Source: Prevotella sp. AGR2160 | GTDB taxonomy: Bacteria > Bacteroidota > Bacteroidia > Bacteroidales > Bacteroidaceae | Assembly (NCBI RefSeq): GCF_000424185.1 | Contig: NZ_AUJK01000014.1 | Coordinates: 1 to 64,000 of the forward strand | Reading direction: 5' to 3' | Length of the DNA: 64,000 bases | Shown: one piece after another, positions 52,277-61,897 of the stretch | Layout of the letters: the number at the start of each line of letters is the position of its first letter | Numbering within the stretch: the first letter of the stretch is position 1 | The notes under the pieces: generated by a model | Database searches by the model: none | Seen by the model: only the letters and a program-made list of their open reading frames with translations | What the model was told of the DNA's origin: nothing | Program-made: the position numbers and the translations under genes

Positions 52277-53065
52277 ATGATGCAAGCAATGATATTCGCG
52301 GCAGGGTTAGGCACCCGTCTGAAGCCTCTTACCGACCATATGCCGAAGGCGTTGGTAAGGGTCGGCGGGGAGCCCCTGCTGAAGCGTGTCATCTTCCGTC
52401 TGCGTGATGCGGGCTTTTCCCGTATCGTCATCAATGTTCACCATTTCGCTCCGATGATCCTCGACTATCTCCGTGAGAACGGAAATTTCGGTATGGATAT
52501 CCGTATCAGTGACGAGAGCGAAACGCTCCTCGAGACGGGTGGTGGCATTAAAAAAGCACAAGGACTGTTTGATCCCCATTTTCCCATCCTGATTCATAAT
52601 GTCGACATCCTGAGTAATGTCGACCTGAAGGCGTTCTACAGTCATGACCGTAAGGTGATGTGTATGGACTGTGGCGTGCCCCATGATGTCGCCGATGCCA
52701 CACTCCTCGTGAGCTGGCGGAAGACGAAGCGCTATCTCCTCTTCAACGATGCCCTGCGCCTCGTCGGGTGGATGAATATTGAGACGGGGCAGGTGAAGAG
52801 CCCTTTTGCGGAGATCCGTGAGGCCGATCCACAGGTGCTGCGGGAGAAGTTGAAGATGTATGCCTTCAGTGGTATCCACACGTTCTCGCCGTCGCTCTTC
52901 CCCCTGATGGACCGTTATCCCGAGAAGTTCCCGATCATGGACTTCTATCTCGACAACTGCAAGGAAGTAGCCATCAAGGGCGTCGTCAAGGACGATCTGA
53001 AACTCATGGATGTCGGCAAGCAGGAGACGCTTGCGGAAGCAGAAAACTTTCTTAATACAATATAA
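52277..53065 (+). CDS. MurU-like sugar-1-phosphate nucleotidyltransferase
   Basis: A 262-residue nucleotidyltransferase. The signature '[23 protein letters not shown]' binds NTP and '[11 protein letters not shown]' carries the metal Asp; '[11 protein letters not shown]' closes the fold. The short single-domain form without acetyltransferase or LbH domain and the adjacent AmgK-like kinase fit N-acetylmuramate-1-phosphate uridylyltransferase of the cell-wall recycling bypass. Generic mannose- or glucose-1-phosphate nucleotidyltransferase is the alternative. Start may be ATG 52277 or 52280; the TTG at 52265 is less likely. The guaA gene begins 1 bp after its stop. Confidence 0.85.
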   Translation: MMQAMIFAAGLGTRLKPLTDHMPKALVRVGGEPLLKRVIFRLRDAGFSRIVINVHHFAPMILDYLRENGNFGMDIRISDESETLLETGGGIKKAQGLFDPHFPILIHNVDILSNVDLKAFYSHDRKVMCMDCGVPHDVADATLLVSWRKTKRYLLFNDALRLVGWMNIETGQVKSPFAEIREADPQVLREKLKMYAFSGIHTFSPSLFPLMDRYPEKFPIMDFYLDNCKEVAIKGVVKDDLKLMDVGKQETLAEAENFLNTI

Positions 53066-53066
53066 T

Positions 53067-54611
53067 ATGCAACAGAAGATTATCATATTGGACTTCGGTT
53101 CCCAGACGACGCAGCTTATCGGCCGTCGTGTGCGTGAGCTCGATACCTTCTGCGAGATCCTTCCTTACAATAAGTTCCCGAAGGATGATCCGAACATCAT
53201 CGGTGTCATCCTCTCCGGTAGTCCTTATTCCGTTCACGACAAGGAAGCCTTCAAGTGTGACCTCAGTGCGTTCATCGGCAAATACCCCGTGCTTGGTATC
53301 TGCTACGGTGCCCAGTTCATCGCCTACAGCAATGGCGGTAAGGTGGAGCAGACGGGAACGCGCGAATATGGCCGTGCTAACCTCGCGGAGATCGACACCA
53401 AGAACCCGCTTTTCAAGGGTTTTGAGCCGAACTCACAGGTATGGATGAGCCATGGAGACACCATCACGGCGATCCCCGAGGACTGTCATGTCATCGGTTC
53501 CACCAATGACGTGAAGTTTGCCGCTTACGCGAGCACGAAGAATCCCGTGTGGGCCGTACAGTTCCATCCCGAAGTGTTCCATACCACGCAGGGCAAGACA
53601 TTATTGAAAAATTTCGTTGTCGATATCTGTGGCAGCCGTCAGGAGTGGAGTCCCGCCAGTTTCGTAGACTCTACGATCCAGGAGCTCCGCGAGCAGCTTG
53701 GCAACGACCGTGTCATCCTTGGTCTCTCCGGTGGTGTCGACTCGAGTGTCTGCGCCACGTTGCTGCACCGTGCCATCGGCAAGAACCTCACGTGTATCTT
53801 TGTCGACCATGGCATGTTGCGCAAGAACGAGTTCAAGAAGGTCATGGATGCCTACCAGGGTCTCGGTCTGAACGTCATCGGCGTCGATGCCAGTGAGAAG
53901 TTCTTCGCTGACCTCGCCGGTGTCACCGATCCCGAGAAGAAGCGTAAGATCATCGGCCGTGACTTCGTGGAGGTCTTCAATGCTGAGGCCAAGAAGATCA
54001 CGGATGCCAAATGGCTTGCCCAGGGCACAATCTATCCCGACCGTATCGAGAGTCTGAGTATCACGGGAATGACCATCAAGAGTCATCATAATGTCGGTGG
54101 ACTGCCGAAGGACATGAAACTCCAGCTCTGTGAGCCGCTGAAATGGCTCTTCAAGGATGAGGTCCGTCGTGTGGGCTATCAGCTGCAGATGCCCGAGCGC
54201 CTCATCAAGCGCCATCCCTTCCCGGGTCCCGGTCTCGCCGTCCGTATCCTCGGTGATATCACGCGTGAGAAAGTCCGTATTCTTCAGGATGCCGACGATA
54301 TCTATATCGAGGAGATGCACAACTACACGATGCCCGACGGCACGAGTCTGTATGACAACATCTGGCAGGCCGGTACCGTCCTCCTCTCCACGATCCGTTC
54401 CGTCGGCGTCATGGGTGATGAGCGTACCTATGAGCATCCCGTTGCCCTGCGTGCCGTGACGTCACAGGATGCCATGACAGCCGACTGGGCTCATCTGCCG
54501 TACGACTTCATGGCGAAGGTGAGCAACGAGATCATCAATAAGGTGAAGGGTGTCAACCGCGTATGCTATGACATCTCCTCCAAACCGCCTTCGACAATTG
54601 AATGGGAGTAA
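53067..54611 (+). CDS. guaA: GMP synthase (glutamine-hydrolysing)
   Basis: Converts XMP to GMP using glutamine and ATP. Class I amidotransferase domain: '[21 protein letters not shown]', '[11 protein letters not shown]', nucleophile Cys in '[13 protein letters not shown]', and His/Glu in '[10 protein letters not shown]'. ATP pyrophosphatase domain: '[22 protein letters not shown]'. C-terminal dimerisation domain ends '[19 protein letters not shown]'. ATG 53067 gives [11 protein letters not shown], the family start; the longer frame overlaps the MurU-like gene. 514 residues, full length. Confidence 0.97.
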   Translation: MQQKIIILDFGSQTTQLIGRRVRELDTFCEILPYNKFPKDDPNIIGVILSGSPYSVHDKEAFKCDLSAFIGKYPVLGICYGAQFIAYSNGGKVEQTGTREYGRANLAEIDTKNPLFKGFEPNSQVWMSHGDTITAIPEDCHVIGSTNDVKFAAYASTKNPVWAVQFHPEVFHTTQGKTLLKNFVVDICGSRQEWSPASFVDSTIQELREQLGNDRVILGLSGGVDSSVCATLLHRAIGKNLTCIFVDHGMLRKNEFKKVMDAYQGLGLNVIGVDASEKFFADLAGVTDPEKKRKIIGRDFVEVFNAEAKKITDAKWLAQGTIYPDRIESLSITGMTIKSHHNVGGLPKDMKLQLCEPLKWLFKDEVRRVGYQLQMPERLIKRHPFPGPGLAVRILGDITREKVRILQDADDIYIEEMHNYTMPDGTSLYDNIWQAGTVLLSTIRSVGVMGDERTYEHPVALRAVTSQDAMTADWAHLPYDFMAKVSNEIINKVKGVNRVCYDISSKPPSTIEWE

Positions 54612-54631
54612 ACAAAATACCTCATTTACGA

Positions 54632-54673
54632 AAATATCTCCGTAAGATAGAAAATTATCTAACGGAGATATTT
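54632..54673. terminator. Bidirectional terminator between guaA and ccsA
   Basis: AATATCTCCGT.AGATA pairs with TATCT.ACGGAGATATT (one A-A mismatch), followed by a T run on the plus strand and A-rich DNA for the opposite one. It serves both convergent operons. Confidence 0.8.
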
Positions 54674-54708
54674 TTTTATCTAACAGAGATATAAAAAATT
54701 CTTTTCTG

Positions 54709-55503
54709 TCAGTTCATGTAATACGTGTGTACGCTGGTGCCCTGTGCCGCCGGCAGATAGTTGATGCCCCACCAGCACATCTGCAGGAGAGCGAAGTTGA
54801 CGATAAGAATCCAAAGTGAGAGCCGGTGATGGTCGTTGGGGTGGATACGCAGATGGATATACACGAGATAGGCGAGCCAGGTGGCGGCGGCCCATGTCTC
54901 TTTCGGATCCCACGCCCAGTAGGTGCCCCACGCCACTTTCGCCCACAGAGCTCCCGAGAGCATACCTAGGGTCAGCAATGCCCAGCCGACATCGACGAGA
55001 TTATCTGTGATCGCCCATTCATTGGACGACGGTTCCTTGTGGTGATGGAAGAAGAGCAGGTAGACGGCCATGACGAAGGCGGCGCCGAGGAGTGCGTAGG
55101 CCATCATATAGATGATGACATGCGGTGCGAACCACGGACTCTGCAGCGCCGGCATCATCGTCTTCGAGTGAATCTCCGGTTTGAAGAGGTTAATGCAGAT
55201 GAACACCGTCGCCAGAAGGGTAGAGAACGACAACAGCCATTTGTAGTTCCACCGGCTGTAGACGATGAGGCCCATGAGAGGCAGGAAGAGGGAGTACCAC
55301 AGGCGTGTCTCGCCCATTGTGCGCATCGGCGGCCGGTCGAGAGTCGTCCAGAGGATGATGATATAGGTGAGGAACACGGCGAGGCCGATGATCGTAGAGC
55401 CTATGGCCCATCTCCGCCGTTCTTTCCACGAGAACCAGGCGCCGAGGCACCAGCAGAGGATGGCGGCGAAGGCGAAATAGATGAACAGATTCCAGATTTG
55501 CAT
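54709..55503 (-). CDS. ccsA: Cytochrome c assembly protein CcsA/ResC-like
   Basis: A 264-residue inner-membrane protein with about eight transmembrane helices. The heme-handling WWD-type signature is seen as 'WAKVAWGTYWAWDPKETWAAATWLAYLVYIH', with conserved His residues in 'MMPALQSPWFAPHVIIYMMAYALLG' and 'HHRLSLW'. With ResB it moves heme out and attaches it to CxxCH motifs of cytochromes c (System II). It is the last gene of the nrfH-nrfA-resB-ccsA unit, starting 12 bp after the resB stop, and presumably matures NrfA and NrfH. Confidence 0.92.
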   Translation of the reverse strand: MQIWNLFIYFAFAAILCWCLGAWFSWKERRRWAIGSTIIGLAVFLTYIIILWTTLDRPPMRTMGETRLWYSLFLPLMGLIVYSRWNYKWLLSFSTLLATVFICINLFKPEIHSKTMMPALQSPWFAPHVIIYMMAYALLGAAFVMAVYLLFFHHHKEPSSNEWAITDNLVDVGWALLTLGMLSGALWAKVAWGTYWAWDPKETWAAATWLAYLVYIHLRIHPNDHHRLSLWILIVNFALLQMCWWGINYLPAAQGTSVHTYYMN

Positions 55504-55515
55504 GGTGATAAAGGG

Positions 55516-56826
55516 TTAATGTTCTTGAGAAGTTTGATGGATGGAGGCGTGTCGTGACTGTATAAACATCAGGATGGCACCGATGATGAGCAGGAACAGA
55601 CCGACATACGTTGCCGGCAGCCACGGATCGGAGACAAACTCAAAGATACTGAGGTTGCTCCATTTCCCCATCTGCTCGTTGTAGCTGAGCTGATAGATCT
55701 TCCAACTGCCAATGGAGTAGGGCTTGTTGACTTCTATCGTCGTATGGATGTTGCGCTCGTCCTTCTCGGTGTAGATGTTCACGTCGGAGGCATAGCGCAT
55801 CGGCTCGCGTTGCGGCATGACGAGTTCGAGATGGTCGTCGAGGCTCACGCCGGTAAGAGGGAAGAGATAACTGCCACAGCTCACCCAGCCTTTCTGGTGA
55901 CGGTTTCCTTTCGTTGCACGGACATAGAGAGCGCAGGCGGCCCCTTTGCCGTTATAGGGGACGAAGCCGCCGGTGTTCAGGCGCATGCCGAGGCTGTCCA
56001 TTTTCATCTGTGATGCCATTCCCTCGGGCATGCCGGCCATCATCTTCGCCATCGTTGCCGGCAGGGCGTTGTCGATGCGCTTGACGATCTCCACCTTCCA
56101 ACCGAGGAGCGTTGAGGGCTGATAGTCCTTGTCGATGACGAGTGTTGCGGGTTTCTTCTCTGGTTGTGGCAGTCCGTCACGCATATTGATGACCATCAGT
56201 TTTGGTGGATACTCATCGATGGTGAAACGGTTGAGCTGGATGGCGATGGGCAGTTCGATGACATTATTGTCCGCGTCGAGACCACGCCACTCCGGTTTCC
56301 CTTCCTCGCAGAACATTTTCAACTTCTGCATGTCGGCACTGCCGAGGGTGCCGCAGACGATGAAGATAAAGATTCCCGTGTGGGAGATGAGAGAGGGGAT
56401 GAACTTCCGCTGGAAATGACAGGCCTGGAAGAGGGCCTCCTCCGCGACGATCATCACGTTCCACAGATAGATGAGAACGAAGGGCCAGAAACTCAACATC
56501 TTGGTCAGTCCGATGGGGTCGGCGGGATTTTTCCCTTCCGGCACCTGTCGCGTCAGACCCATGATCACCGTGAGTACGGCTGCCGTGGTGAGGGCGGGGA
56601 CGGCGGCTTTGACGGTGGTGATAAAACGGAAGAAATAGGCCTTTCGGCGCAGGAGATAGAAGAGGATGAGTATGACCAACAAAAAGGCCAGGGCAATGAT
56701 ATTGCCCGGCCATTTGAATATGATCCATTCCAAAGGACCGACAGTCATCTGCAACAGACCGCCCGTGATGAGCAGTCCGATGCAGATAGCTGTTCCTTCG
56801 GCATAGCTATAAGGTTTATTCCACAT
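55516..56826 (-). CDS. resB: Cytochrome c biogenesis protein ResB-like
   Basis: A 436-residue membrane protein with three or four N-terminal transmembrane helices ('GTAICIGLLITGGLLQMTVGPLEWIIFKWPGNIIALAFLLVILILFYLL'), a large periplasmic domain and one C-terminal helix ('YVGLFLLIIGAILMFIQSRHAS'). 'HTGIFIFIVCGTLGSADMQKL' holds the usual His at a helix end. In Bacteroidetes NrfHA loci this ResB-type protein partners with CcsA for heme ligation. It starts 30 bp after the nrfA stop. Confidence 0.88.
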   Translation of the reverse strand: MWNKPYSYAEGTAICIGLLITGGLLQMTVGPLEWIIFKWPGNIIALAFLLVILILFYLLRRKAYFFRFITTVKAAVPALTTAAVLTVIMGLTRQVPEGKNPADPIGLTKMLSFWPFVLIYLWNVMIVAEEALFQACHFQRKFIPSLISHTGIFIFIVCGTLGSADMQKLKMFCEEGKPEWRGLDADNNVIELPIAIQLNRFTIDEYPPKLMVINMRDGLPQPEKKPATLVIDKDYQPSTLLGWKVEIVKRIDNALPATMAKMMAGMPEGMASQMKMDSLGMRLNTGGFVPYNGKGAACALYVRATKGNRHQKGWVSCGSYLFPLTGVSLDDHLELVMPQREPMRYASDVNIYTEKDERNIHTTIEVNKPYSIGSWKIYQLSYNEQMGKWSNLSIFEFVSDPWLPATYVGLFLLIIGAILMFIQSRHASIHQTSQEH

Positions 56827-56856
56827 AGTCTTTAAGGTTACTGATTCGTGTGTTGG

Positions 56857-58350
56857 TTATATCGGCTGGGAGACGAACCGCTTGTTCTTCCGGGCAATCT
56901 CGATCCATTTCGGAACGACAGTGTCTAGGAACTCACGCTTCTGCCTGCGGTAGGTGGGCATGTCGAGACCAATATATTTCTGGCCCTTCTCTTTCGTGGA
57001 GAGATCGGGCATCGGCACGTCACCCGTAAAGCCATGACGGGCGAGAACCTTGGCGATGCTCAGACGGGCCTGACCGGCATAGTCGAGGGCGTCACCGAGG
57101 AGGCGCGTGACTTCCTGCGGGGCGTGGAAGGAGGCACCGTGGGAGGCGACGGCATAATCCCAACGCCACTGACTCTTGCGGATACATTCGAGGGCATAGG
57201 CCATCTCTTTCTCCGTGGCTCCCTTCTTCCAGGCGAAGGCGGCCTCGATATGAGCGGTGGCGAGCTCTTTCTCCACACGGGCGCGGATCTCCAGCACTTT
57301 CTCCTGGCGCTCATAGACATTCTGCTTCAGCGTCTCAGCATCCTGGCGGTGACAGGTCTGGCAGGTGCGGTCGATATGTGCCAGCGGGGAGGTGATATGA
57401 TGGTCGGTGAACTTCACGCCGCCTTTCTGCATGTAGGGCATGTGGCAGTCGGCACAGGAGACGCCGCGCTGGCCGTGGATGCCTTGCTTGTAGAGCTCAT
57501 AACCCGGATGTTGGGCCTTGAGGATCTTCGCGTGGCTCAGTGGGTTGATATAATCGTAGAAACCGATGCTGTCATAGTAGGCTTCGGCATCCTCACAGGT
57601 GAGTCCCTTGTCCTGCGGGAATTTCAGGAAGTTCGTGCCTTTCTCGAAGTAATATTCCGTATGGCATTGTGCACAGACGAGGGAGCGCATCTCCTGATGA
57701 GAGGCCTTACGGACATCCATGCCGCGGCGGGCCCAAGCCTCGTAAAGGGCAGGACGGGCAGGACGGAGATCCATCGTACGGGCATCATGGCAGTCACTGC
57801 AGCCGATGGTATTCATCACCTCGGAGCCCCAGTCGCTCCATTTGGCGGCATAGAAAGCGTTCTCGCCTTTCTCACGCATCAGACGCGGCACGTCGGGGCC
57901 TTTGCAGGTCCAGCAGGTACCGGGCTGCATGTCTCCTTGTCCGTCGACGCCGGGAGCGCCGGTACGCAGGATCTTCCGCAGATCCTCGATACAGTGACGG
58001 TGCCCGCGTGGCGTGTTGTAGTCCCGTGCGAAGGCATAGCCATCCCAGAGGATGACCATCAGTGGATGGGCGGCGAGCACATCCTGTTCCTGCGAGGAAT
58101 TGTACTTACTGACGAATGAGGTGTCCTCGGTCTGTGCCCAGGTCTCATACTCATTGGGGAAGTCTTCAGCGAATTTCTCGTTCTGTGCGACGATGGAGTC
58201 CTTCATCGGAACGCGCCGGTTGTTGAAGACGGAAGCGACTTCCGCACGGCGCTCCAGGAGAGACGAACAGAGCAGTCCGAGAACGAAGACGATGACCATT
58301 GCTCCGCAGAAGAGCAGCCATCCTTGCCATTTTTTCAGTTGTCGTGCCAT
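56857..58350 (-). CDS. nrfA: Cytochrome c nitrite reductase (ammonia-forming), catalytic subunit
   Basis: A 497-residue periplasmic pentaheme enzyme that reduces nitrite to ammonia with six electrons. The active-site heme has the rare 'CWTCK' motif (Lys ligand); the other four are CSDCH, CAQCH, CADCH and CQTCH. The N-terminal hydrophobic stretch 'WLLFCGAMVIVFVLGLLCSSLL' is a signal anchor. ATG 58350 (MARQLKKWQ) is preferred to the longer frame, which overlaps nrfH. It receives electrons from menaquinol through NrfH, encoded directly upstream. Confidence 0.96.
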   Translation of the reverse strand: MARQLKKWQGWLLFCGAMVIVFVLGLLCSSLLERRAEVASVFNNRRVPMKDSIVAQNEKFAEDFPNEYETWAQTEDTSFVSKYNSSQEQDVLAAHPLMVILWDGYAFARDYNTPRGHRHCIEDLRKILRTGAPGVDGQGDMQPGTCWTCKGPDVPRLMREKGENAFYAAKWSDWGSEVMNTIGCSDCHDARTMDLRPARPALYEAWARRGMDVRKASHQEMRSLVCAQCHTEYYFEKGTNFLKFPQDKGLTCEDAEAYYDSIGFYDYINPLSHAKILKAQHPGYELYKQGIHGQRGVSCADCHMPYMQKGGVKFTDHHITSPLAHIDRTCQTCHRQDAETLKQNVYERQEKVLEIRARVEKELATAHIEAAFAWKKGATEKEMAYALECIRKSQWRWDYAVASHGASFHAPQEVTRLLGDALDYAGQARLSIAKVLARHGFTGDVPMPDLSTKEKGQKYIGLDMPTYRRQKREFLDTVVPKWIEIARKNKRFVSQPI

Positions 58351-58421
58351 AGTTATAGAGTTTTTGTTTGTTCTTGTAATAGGGTTTGTATGTGTTGAGG
58401 CCTTTTCCCAAAAAGCCTCCC

Positions 58422-59024
58422 TTAATCGTGGAGCGCTTTCTGCAGCCACTCGGGGACGGGACTGGGCGGGATAGGAGCCTGTGTCTCTGCGCCTGGCGTG
58501 GAAGAGAGCGTGTTCATGCCACCATGCGGTACGTTACGGTGACAGTCCCAACAGGCCATGCCTTCTCCGCGCTTGGCAAGCATGTAATCAATCTTCCCTG
58601 TGCGGACGACACGTGTGTTGAGTTCTTTATGGCAGCGGATACAGTTGTCCATGATCACCTCCGCGCTGCCGTCCTCAGCCGTGATGGCCTGCCGCTCGCT
58701 GTTGGTGACGAAATAGGCGACATGCTTCATGCCGTCCATGCCCTTGAAGAAATATTTTGCTGCCAGGGAGGAGTGGGGGACGTGGCAGTCGTTACAGGTG
58801 GCGTCGCGTCCGTGAGAAGAGTGTGACCACGTGGCATACCATGGCGACATGATATGGCAGTTGACGCAGGCTGCCGGATCATCACCTATAATATAGGTAT
58901 GCATGCGGAGCAGGTAGGCGAAAAGGCCTACGAGCCCCACGATGATTCCGCAAAGGACAAGGCTGACGACCTTCTGGCGGTAGGTGAGGGTGATCCTCCA
59001 CTTTTTGAGTTTGCCAAGATCCAT
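58422..59024 (-). CDS. nrfH: Tetraheme cytochrome c NrfH (menaquinol dehydrogenase subunit)
   Basis: A 200-residue NapC/NirT-family protein. One N-terminal transmembrane helix ('VVSLVLCGIIVGLVGLFAYLL') anchors a periplasmic domain with four heme sites: CVNCH, CNDCH, CIRCH and CWDCH. It oxidises menaquinol and passes electrons to NrfA. ATG 59024 (MDLGKLKKWR) is chosen because 13 further residues from 59063 look untranslated. The Pro-rich tail (IPPSPVPEWLQ) is unremarkable. Its start is close to the 3' end of the co-directional mscL gene (stop at 59097). Confidence 0.94.
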   Translation of the reverse strand: MDLGKLKKWRITLTYRQKVVSLVLCGIIVGLVGLFAYLLRMHTYIIGDDPAACVNCHIMSPWYATWSHSSHGRDATCNDCHVPHSSLAAKYFFKGMDGMKHVAYFVTNSERQAITAEDGSAEVIMDNCIRCHKELNTRVVRTGKIDYMLAKRGEGMACWDCHRNVPHGGMNTLSSTPGAETQAPIPPSPVPEWLQKALHD

Positions 59025-59096
59025 AGTTGCTGAGTTTAGTTGATAATCGGTTTCTGCGGTCAAAGTTAGTCATAATAAATGAGGATAGCAAATATT

Positions 59097-59516
59097 TTAA
59101 CACTTTTCTTTCAGCAGATCGCGGATCTCCTTGAGCAGCTCTTCTTCCTTGGAGGGAGCGGGGGGAGCGGCAGGCTCCTCAGCTTTCTTTCTCGTCAGCG
59201 TGTTAATGCCTTTGACAAGGAGGAAGACACAGAAGGCAATGATGAGGAAGTCGAGGAGCGTCTGGAGAAAGTTGCCGTAGTTGATCGTTGCTGCCGGCAT
59301 CTTCTCCACGCCCGGAAGGACGACGGAGGGGAGGGTTACCTTCAGGTCGGTGAAGTTGACACCGCCGATGAGCCAGCCGATGGGCGGCATGATGATGTCA
59401 TCGACGAGGGAGGACACGATTTTTCCGAATGCGGCGCCGATGATCACACCGACGGCCATGTCTACGGCATTGCCCTTGACGGCAAAGTCTTTGAATTCTT
59501 GGATAAATTTACTCAT
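59097..59516 (-). CDS. mscL: Large-conductance mechanosensitive channel
   Basis: A 139-residue inner-membrane channel that opens under osmotic downshock. The start '[52 protein letters not shown]' is the family hallmark (N-terminal helix and pore helix TM1). TM2 is '[24 protein letters not shown]', followed by the charged cytoplasmic bundle helix '[17 protein letters not shown]'. It is a single gene upstream of nrfH with a 70-bp gap. Confidence 0.97.
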   Translation of the reverse strand: MSKFIQEFKDFAVKGNAVDMAVGVIIGAAFGKIVSSLVDDIIMPPIGWLIGGVNFTDLKVTLPSVVLPGVEKMPAATINYGNFLQTLLDFLIIAFCVFLLVKGINTLTRKKAEEPAAPPAPSKEEELLKEIRDLLKEKC

Positions 59517-59661
59517 AGTTGAAAATGTTTATTAATAATATAATGTGTATGATTTCTGATCATTGTCATATGGAGATAGCAATCGTAGAAGTTCTGTTGC
59601 GAGGATCGCAAGAAGTATGGTTGACGGGTTGCTTTTTTAATTAATTTAATACTCTTTTCGG

Positions 59662-59692
59662 TTGCAAAATTAGAAAATAATTTGTATCTTTG
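59662..59692 (+). promoter_or_regulatory. Promoter of the GAPDH gene
   Basis: TTG (59662-59664), 20 bp, TATCTTTG (59685-59692), about 62 bp before ATG 59755. A textbook TTG-N20-TAnnTTTG. Confidence 0.7.
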
Positions 59693-59754
59693 CAACGCAA
59701 AACGAAAAAAATAGAATTCACTTTTATAAACCGTTATAAAAAAGTTAAGTAAAA

Positions 59755-60819
59755 ATGGTAAAAGTAGCTATTAATGGTTTCGGCCGCATCGGTCGTCTCG
59801 CATTCCGCCAGATGTTCGCAGCTCCTGGCTATGATGTTGTTGCTATCAACGACCTCACCTCTCCGAAGATGCTCGCTCAGCTTCTGAAGTATGATACCAC
59901 TCACGGTGGCTATCAGGGCATTATCGGTGAGAAGCCCGTTCATACAGTTTCTTTCAACGATACTCCGTTCACAGAGAATGGTAAGGAAGCTGCTGGTTAC
60001 ATCGAGGTAGACGGCAAGAAGATCACGATCTACAAGGAGAAGGATGCTGCCAACCTGCCTTGGGGCGCTCTCGATATCGACGTTGTTCTCGAGTGCACTG
60101 GTTTCTATACCTCTAAGGATAAGAGTATGGCTCACATCAAGGCTGGTGCTAAGAAGGTTGTTATCTCTGCTCCTGCAGGCAACGACCTGAAGACCATCGT
60201 CTTCAACGTGAACAACCAGACACTGACCAAGGACGATCAGATCATCAGCGCTGCTTCCTGCACCACGAACTGCCTCGCTCCTATGGCAAAGGCTCTGAAC
60301 GATAAGTATCCTATCCAGGCTGGTATCATGCAGACCATCCACGCTTACACGGGTGATCAGATGATCCTCGACGGTCCTCAGCGTAAGGGTAACCTCCGTC
60401 GTAGCCGTGCCGGTGCTTGCAACATCACTCCGGCTTCCTCTGGCGCTGCCAAGGCTATCGGTCTCGTTCTTCCCGAACTGAACGGTAAGCTGATCGGTGC
60501 TGCTCAGCGTGTTCCTGTACCCGATGGTTCTACCACTCTGCTCTATGCTGTTGTCAAGGGTAAGGACGTTACCGTAGAGAGCGTCAACGCTGCTATGAAG
60601 GCTGAGGCTAACGAGAGCTTCGGTTACAACGACGAGGAGATCGTTTCTTCTGATATCCTCGGCATGCGTTACGGTTCTCTCTTCGACGCTACGCAGACGA
60701 TGGTTGTCAAGCTCGACGACGATACTTATGAGGTACAGGTTGTTTCTTGGTATGATAACGAGAACTCCTACACTTCTCAGATGGTTCGTACCATCAAGTA
60801 CTTCGCAGAGCTGAAGTAA
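59755..60819 (+). CDS. gapA: Glyceraldehyde-3-phosphate dehydrogenase
   Basis: Glycolytic enzyme making 1,3-bisphosphoglycerate with NAD+. '[17 protein letters not shown]' is the dinucleotide site, '[12 protein letters not shown]' holds the catalytic Cys, and '[25 protein letters not shown]' the phosphate and NAD contacts; '[19 protein letters not shown]' is the C-terminal signature. 354 residues, slightly longer than typical. Codon use is strongly biased, as for a highly expressed gene. It has its own promoter and terminator. Confidence 0.97.
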   Translation: MVKVAINGFGRIGRLAFRQMFAAPGYDVVAINDLTSPKMLAQLLKYDTTHGGYQGIIGEKPVHTVSFNDTPFTENGKEAAGYIEVDGKKITIYKEKDAANLPWGALDIDVVLECTGFYTSKDKSMAHIKAGAKKVVISAPAGNDLKTIVFNVNNQTLTKDDQIISAASCTTNCLAPMAKALNDKYPIQAGIMQTIHAYTGDQMILDGPQRKGNLRRSRAGACNITPASSGAAKAIGLVLPELNGKLIGAAQRVPVPDGSTTLLYAVVKGKDVTVESVNAAMKAEANESFGYNDEEIVSSDILGMRYGSLFDATQTMVVKLDDDTYEVQVVSWYDNENSYTSQMVRTIKYFAELK

Positions 60820-60857
60820 TACACTTTAGACACATTATTTATCAAGATATATGTGGG

Positions 60858-60888
60858 GCCGTCCGGATGCGTTCTGGACGGCTTTTTT
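60858..60888 (+). terminator. Terminator of gapA
   Basis: GCCGTCC (60858-60864) pairs with GGACGGC (60876-60882), followed by six T. Confidence 0.88.
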
Positions 60889-60918
60889 AGTTTGATGGCT
60901 TTTACCTAACACTTTTTT

Positions 60919-61857
60919 ATGAAGAAACTACTGACGATATTAGGCCCTACAGCTTCGGGGAAGACCGATCTTGCGGCGCATGTGGCTGATCGGTTGCATG
61001 GCGAGATCCTTTCCGGTGATTCCCGGCAAGTATACCGTGGTATGGATATCGGTACGGGAAAGGATTTGGAGGATTATGTTGTTGACGGTCATCAGATTCC
61101 TTATCACCTCATTGATATCTGTGATCCCGGTACGAAGTATAACCTCTTTCAATATCAGGAGGATTTCCTCAAGGCTTACGAGGATATTCAGCGTCGTGAC
61201 GTACAGCCGATCCTCTGTGGCGGAACGGGACTATATATCGAGAGTGTGCTGCGTGGGTATCACCTCTCTCCCGTGCCACAGAATGAAGAGTTGCGCTCTC
61301 AGTTGGAGGGAAAGAGTCTGGAGGAATTGACGGCCTTGTTGCAGTCATTGAAGGAGAAGACTGGTAGCGTGATGCATAATACCACAGATATCGATACGCC
61401 ACAGCGGGCTATTCGGGCCATTGAGATTGAGACTTATAATCTGGAACATCCTACGGAAAACCGTCCGTTTCCGCCCATTGATAGTGTTGTCATTGGCGTG
61501 AATATCGACCGTGACCTGCGGAGGCAGAAGATTACTGACCGTTTGAAGAAACGCCTCGAAGGCGGTATGGTCGATGAGATCCGTGGGCTTCTGGACCGTG
61601 GCATACCGGCGGAGAATCTCATTTATTATGGACTGGAATATAAGTATGTCACGGAGTATGCCATTGGCCGACTCACTTATGACGAGATGTTCCGTCAGTT
61701 GGAGATTGCCATTCATCAGTTTGCCAAGCGACAGATGACATGGTTTCGTGGTATGGAACGTCGTGGCACGACGATCCATTGGATAGAAGCCACCTGGCCG
61801 ATGGAACAGAAAGTCGCTGCATGCTGTGAGCTGTTGGAGAAGACAGAAGAAAGATAG
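60919..61857 (+). CDS. miaA: tRNA dimethylallyltransferase MiaA
   Basis: Adds a dimethylallyl group to A37 of tRNAs reading UNN codons. P-loop 'ILGPTASGKTDLA', 'ILSGDSRQVYRGMDIGTGK' (catalytic Asp/Ser), 'PYHLIDICDP', 'PILCGGTGLYIESVL' and 'AIHQFAKRQMTWFRG'. 312 residues, normal. The 60-bp gap after the gapA terminator suggests its own transcription, and the GH127 gene follows 40 bp downstream. No second MiaA is visible in the window, although Bacteroidales often have two. Confidence 0.95.
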   Translation: MKKLLTILGPTASGKTDLAAHVADRLHGEILSGDSRQVYRGMDIGTGKDLEDYVVDGHQIPYHLIDICDPGTKYNLFQYQEDFLKAYEDIQRRDVQPILCGGTGLYIESVLRGYHLSPVPQNEELRSQLEGKSLEELTALLQSLKEKTGSVMHNTTDIDTPQRAIRAIEIETYNLEHPTENRPFPPIDSVVIGVNIDRDLRRQKITDRLKKRLEGGMVDEIRGLLDRGIPAENLIYYGLEYKYVTEYAIGRLTYDEMFRQLEIAIHQFAKRQMTWFRGMERRGTTIHWIEATWPMEQKVAACCELLEKTEER

Positions 61858-61897
61858 AATAATAAGACAGAGTAACAGATTTTACTAAACTAATCGT

